Shown here piece after piece: positions 6,723 to 8,043 of a stretch of DNA of 8,043 nucleotides; the stretch's first letter is position 1, and each line of letters opens with the position of its first letter. The DNA lies in the NCBI GenBank assembly GCA_027058255.1, contig JALUTE010000458.1:1-8043 (forward strand), in the 5' to 3' direction. Made by a program: the position numbers and the translations under genes. Source of the DNA: Methyloligella sp. GTDB taxonomy: Bacteria > Pseudomonadota > Alphaproteobacteria > Rhizobiales > JALUTE01. Below the pieces are notes generated by a model. The model saw only the letters and a list, made by a program, of their open reading frames with translations, had not been told where the DNA came from and ran no database searches.

Positions 6723-6834
6723 GAGACGGACCATCGCCAGATGAGCGCCTATCAAACGGGCACGAACGACCCTTCCCGCCTAAAATTTGGGCATATGGCC
6801 GGTTTGGCTGCGCTTGGCCACGATGATCCGTCTC
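6723..6834. repeat. Inverted repeat, 14-base arms 84 bases apart
   Basis: GAGACGGACCATCG (6723-6736) and CGATGATCCGTCTC (6821-6834) are reverse complements at 13 of 14 positions. The span is centred near 6778 and encloses the dyad at 6778-6792. It lies upstream of the candidate sigma-54 promoter, where enhancer-binding sites would be expected, but it does not match the enteric NtrC consensus. Confidence 0.6.
6778..6792. promoter_or_regulatory. A/T-centred 15-base dyad, possible upstream activator site
   Basis: GCCTAAAATTTGGGC is symmetric at six of seven paired positions around a central A. The length and A/T core resemble an NtrC-type operator (GCAC-AT core-GTGC), but the outer bases differ. 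It is about 120 bases upstream of the predicted amt start site, a normal distance for a sigma-54 enhancer site. Confidence 0.3.
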
Positions 6835-6879
6835 GTGTAACCCCTTACGCCTGCAAATGGATTCAGCCTTTCCCGCCTT

Positions 6880-6894
6880 TGGCACGGCTCTTGA
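6880..6894 (+). promoter_or_regulatory. Candidate sigma-54 (-24/-12) promoter of amt
   Basis: TGGCACG (6880-6886), four bases, then TTGA (6891-6894) matches the sigma-54 consensus TGGCACG-N4-TTGC except for A in place of the final C. The GG and GA doublets have the correct spacing of one helical turn plus. Transcription would begin near 6905, about 117 bases before the amt ATG. Sigma-54/NtrC control of ammonium transporters is well established, which strengthens the call. Confidence 0.6.
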
Positions 6895-6908
6895 TTAACG
6901 CGCGTTAA
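6895..6908. promoter_or_regulatory. Perfect 14-base palindrome at the predicted amt start site
   Basis: TTAACGCGCGTTAA is fully self-complementary, directly abuts the -12 element and covers the predicted +1. This is a position where a bound repressor would block transcription. No known operator was recognised with confidence. Confidence 0.4.
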
Positions 6909-6956
6909 CAATTGCGGCTGCTCCCATGCCGGGCGGCTGCGCAAGAAACAAGCATT

Positions 6957-7007
6957 TCTCCAAGCAAGACGCGTCTCCAGGCAAGACTCGTCTCCAAGCA
7001 AGACTCG
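6957..7007 (+). repeat. Three tandem 17-base repeats in the amt leader
   Basis: Unit TCTCCAAGCAAGACTCG occurs exactly at 6991-7007, with one change (A to G) at 6974-6990 and one change (T to G) at 6957-6973. The copies are head to tail without spacers and end 14 bases before the amt ATG, so they lie in the predicted 5' untranslated region. Seventeen is not a multiple of three and no leader peptide is apparent. Confidence 0.9.
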
Positions 7008-7021
7008 GGGGTCCAGGACAC

Positions 7022-8043
7022 ATGCAGGGCATGCTCACCGGTATGGACGTGTTTTTCGTCCTCATGGGCGCCATCCTCGTTTTCGCGATGCATGGCGGCT
7101 TCGCCTTTCTCGAGGTCGGCACCGTCCGGCACAAGAATCAGGTCAACGCGCTGGTCAAGATCCTGGTGGACTTCGCCATCTCGGCCACGGCCTATTTCTT
7201 CATCGGCTACTGGATCGCCTATGGCATCACCTTCTTCTCCGATGCGGCGAGCATCAGCGGCGGCGCCAAGGGTTTCGAGGGTCAGGGGCTGACCCTGGTG
7301 AAGTTCTTCTTCCTCACCACATTCGCCGCCGCCGTGCCGGCCATCATCTCGGGCGGAATCGCCGAGCGCGCCCGTTTCTGGCCCCAATGCGCGGCCACGG
7401 CGCTGCTCGTCGGCCTTGCCTATCCCTTCTTCGAAGGCATTGTCTGGAACGGTAATTTCGGCCTTCAGGAGAATTTGTTCAAAGGCCTGCTGGGGGCCGA
7501 GTTCCACGATTTCGCCGGCTCGGTGGTCGTGCATGCGGTGGGCGGCTGGATCGCCTTCTCCGCCGTGCGCATGCTGGGCGTGCGCAATGGGCGCTATGAC
7601 AGCCGCGGGCGTCCCGTGGGCATTCCGCCCTCGTCCATTCCGTGGCTGGCGCTCGGCTCCTGGCTCCTGTGCATCGGCTGGTTCGGCTTCAACGTCATGA
7701 GTGCGCAGTCGCTTTCCGGCGTCTCAGGCCTCGTTGCCCTCAACTCCCTGATGGCCATGGTGGGCGGGATACTCGCGGCGCTCATCGCGGGCGACAACGA
7801 CCCGGGCTTCGTGCACAATGGCGCGCTTGCCGGCCTGGTTGCGGTTTGCGCCGGCTCCGACATCATGCACCCCATCGGCTCCTTCATCGTCGGAGGCGTC
7901 GCCGGCGTGATCTTCGTCTATCTCTTCCAGCTCTGCCACAACAAATGGCGCCTCGACGACGTGCTCGGCGTGTGGCCGCTGCACGGCCTGTGCGGCCTGT
8001 GGGGCGGCGTTGCGGCGGGGATTTTCGGGCTTAAGGCGCTTGG
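7022..8043 (+). CDS. amt: Ammonium transporter, Amt family (cut by right edge)
   Basis: The frame is open from ATG 7022 to the window end (340 codons plus two bases; the family is usually 400-450 residues). It is a trimeric inner-membrane channel for ammonium uptake. Recognisable elements are GGIAERARFW (111-120), HDFAGSVVVHAVGG (162-175), IGWFGFNVMSA (218-228) and LDDVLGVWPLHGLCG (311-325). The twin pore His are H171 and H321, matching E. coli AmtB H168/H318. D163, W142 and S227 match D160, W148 and S219 (by recalled alignment). It lacks the cleaved signal peptide of E. coli AmtB and opens directly with a membrane helix containing MHGGFAFLEVGTVRHKNQ, a sub-type unlike the enteric form. No glnK is visible upstream; it could follow beyond the edge. 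An AGGA lies 4 bases before the ATG; in-frame ATGs at 7031 and 7043 are alternatives. The candidate sigma-54 promoter implies induction under nitrogen limitation. Confidence 0.93.
   Translation, partial: MQGMLTGMDVFFVLMGAILVFAMHGGFAFLEVGTVRHKNQVNALVKILVDFAISATAYFFIGYWIAYGITFFSDAASISGGAKGFEGQGLTLVKFFFLTTFAAAVPAIISGGIAERARFWPQCAATALLVGLAYPFFEGIVWNGNFGLQENLFKGLLGAEFHDFAGSVVVHAVGGWIAFSAVRMLGVRNGRYDSRGRPVGIPPSSIPWLALGSWLLCIGWFGFNVMSAQSLSGVSGLVALNSLMAMVGGILAALIAGDNDPGFVHNGALAGLVAVCAGSDIMHPIGSFIVGGVAGVIFVYLFQLCHNKWRLDDVLGVWPLHGLCGLWGGVAAGIFGLKAL

Larger units (their letters stand above)
6611..7021. other. 411-base divergent regulatory region between transglycosylase and amt
   Basis: No gene is visible. 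From left to right it holds a possible minus-strand -10 box for the transglycosylase (GCTATAG, 6662-6656, no good -35), a long inverted repeat (6723-6736 with 6821-6834) around an A/T-centred dyad (6778-6792), a GANTC site (6860-6864), a candidate sigma-54 promoter (6880-6894), a 14-base palindrome (6895-6908) and three tandem 17-base repeats (6957-7007). Confidence 0.7.

Noticed and set aside
6957..7007. CRISPR-like array
   Set aside because: The repeats are only 17 bases, directly contiguous without spacers, and there are only three copies with no cas genes.
6905..7534. 209-codon minus-strand open frame across the amt start
   Set aside because: It is a Glu/Gly/Asp-rich shadow antisense to conserved Amt helices and to the 17-base repeats.

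Overview
The window is GC-rich, compact bacterial chromosomal DNA. The best guess for the source is an alphaproteobacterium, probably Hyphomicrobiales (Rhizobiales). The grounds are a TorF/TIGR02001-type porin with a Cys pair near its C-terminal Phe, a pteridine-reductase-type SDR beside folB, a large Slt-type lytic transglycosylase, and several GANTC sites in the promoter regions. This assignment is inferred from protein style and not from a marker gene.

Layout, left to right. (1) 1-1766, all minus strand: a promoter (TTGACA / CTATAT) drives a pteridine-reductase-like SDR, then dihydroneopterin aldolase folB, then a family-2 glycosyltransferase that overlaps folB and runs off the left edge. 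The first 94 bases are an almost perfect fold-back palindrome inside that glycosyltransferase. It looks more like a contig-end artefact than biology. (2) 1783-2775, minus strand: a YrbG-type Ca2+/cation antiporter with both alpha repeats intact. (3) 2776-3264: a 489-base divergent intergenic region with a possible plus-strand promoter, GANTC sites and an isolated minus-strand terminator-like hairpin. (4) 3265-4122, plus strand: a secreted outer-membrane beta-barrel of the TorF family, followed by a strong intrinsic terminator. (5) 4328-6610, minus strand: an exported Slt70-like lytic transglycosylase. (6) 6611-7021: a 411-base divergent regulatory region with a candidate sigma-54 promoter, a 14-bp palindrome at the predicted start site, a large inverted repeat, a small dyad and three tandem 17-bp repeats just before the next start codon. 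(7) 7022-8043, plus strand: an ammonium transporter, cut by the right edge.

How the parts fit. The SDR and folB form a small pterin/folate unit. The antiporter, porin and transglycosylase are separate envelope or transport functions with their own transcription units. The amt gene appears to be nitrogen-regulated through sigma-54/NtrC. I found no mobile element, CRISPR array, tRNA, rRNA, or defence or biosynthetic system. The most unusual material is non-coding: the amt upstream region and the left-edge palindrome. I do not see a clearly novel multi-gene system here.
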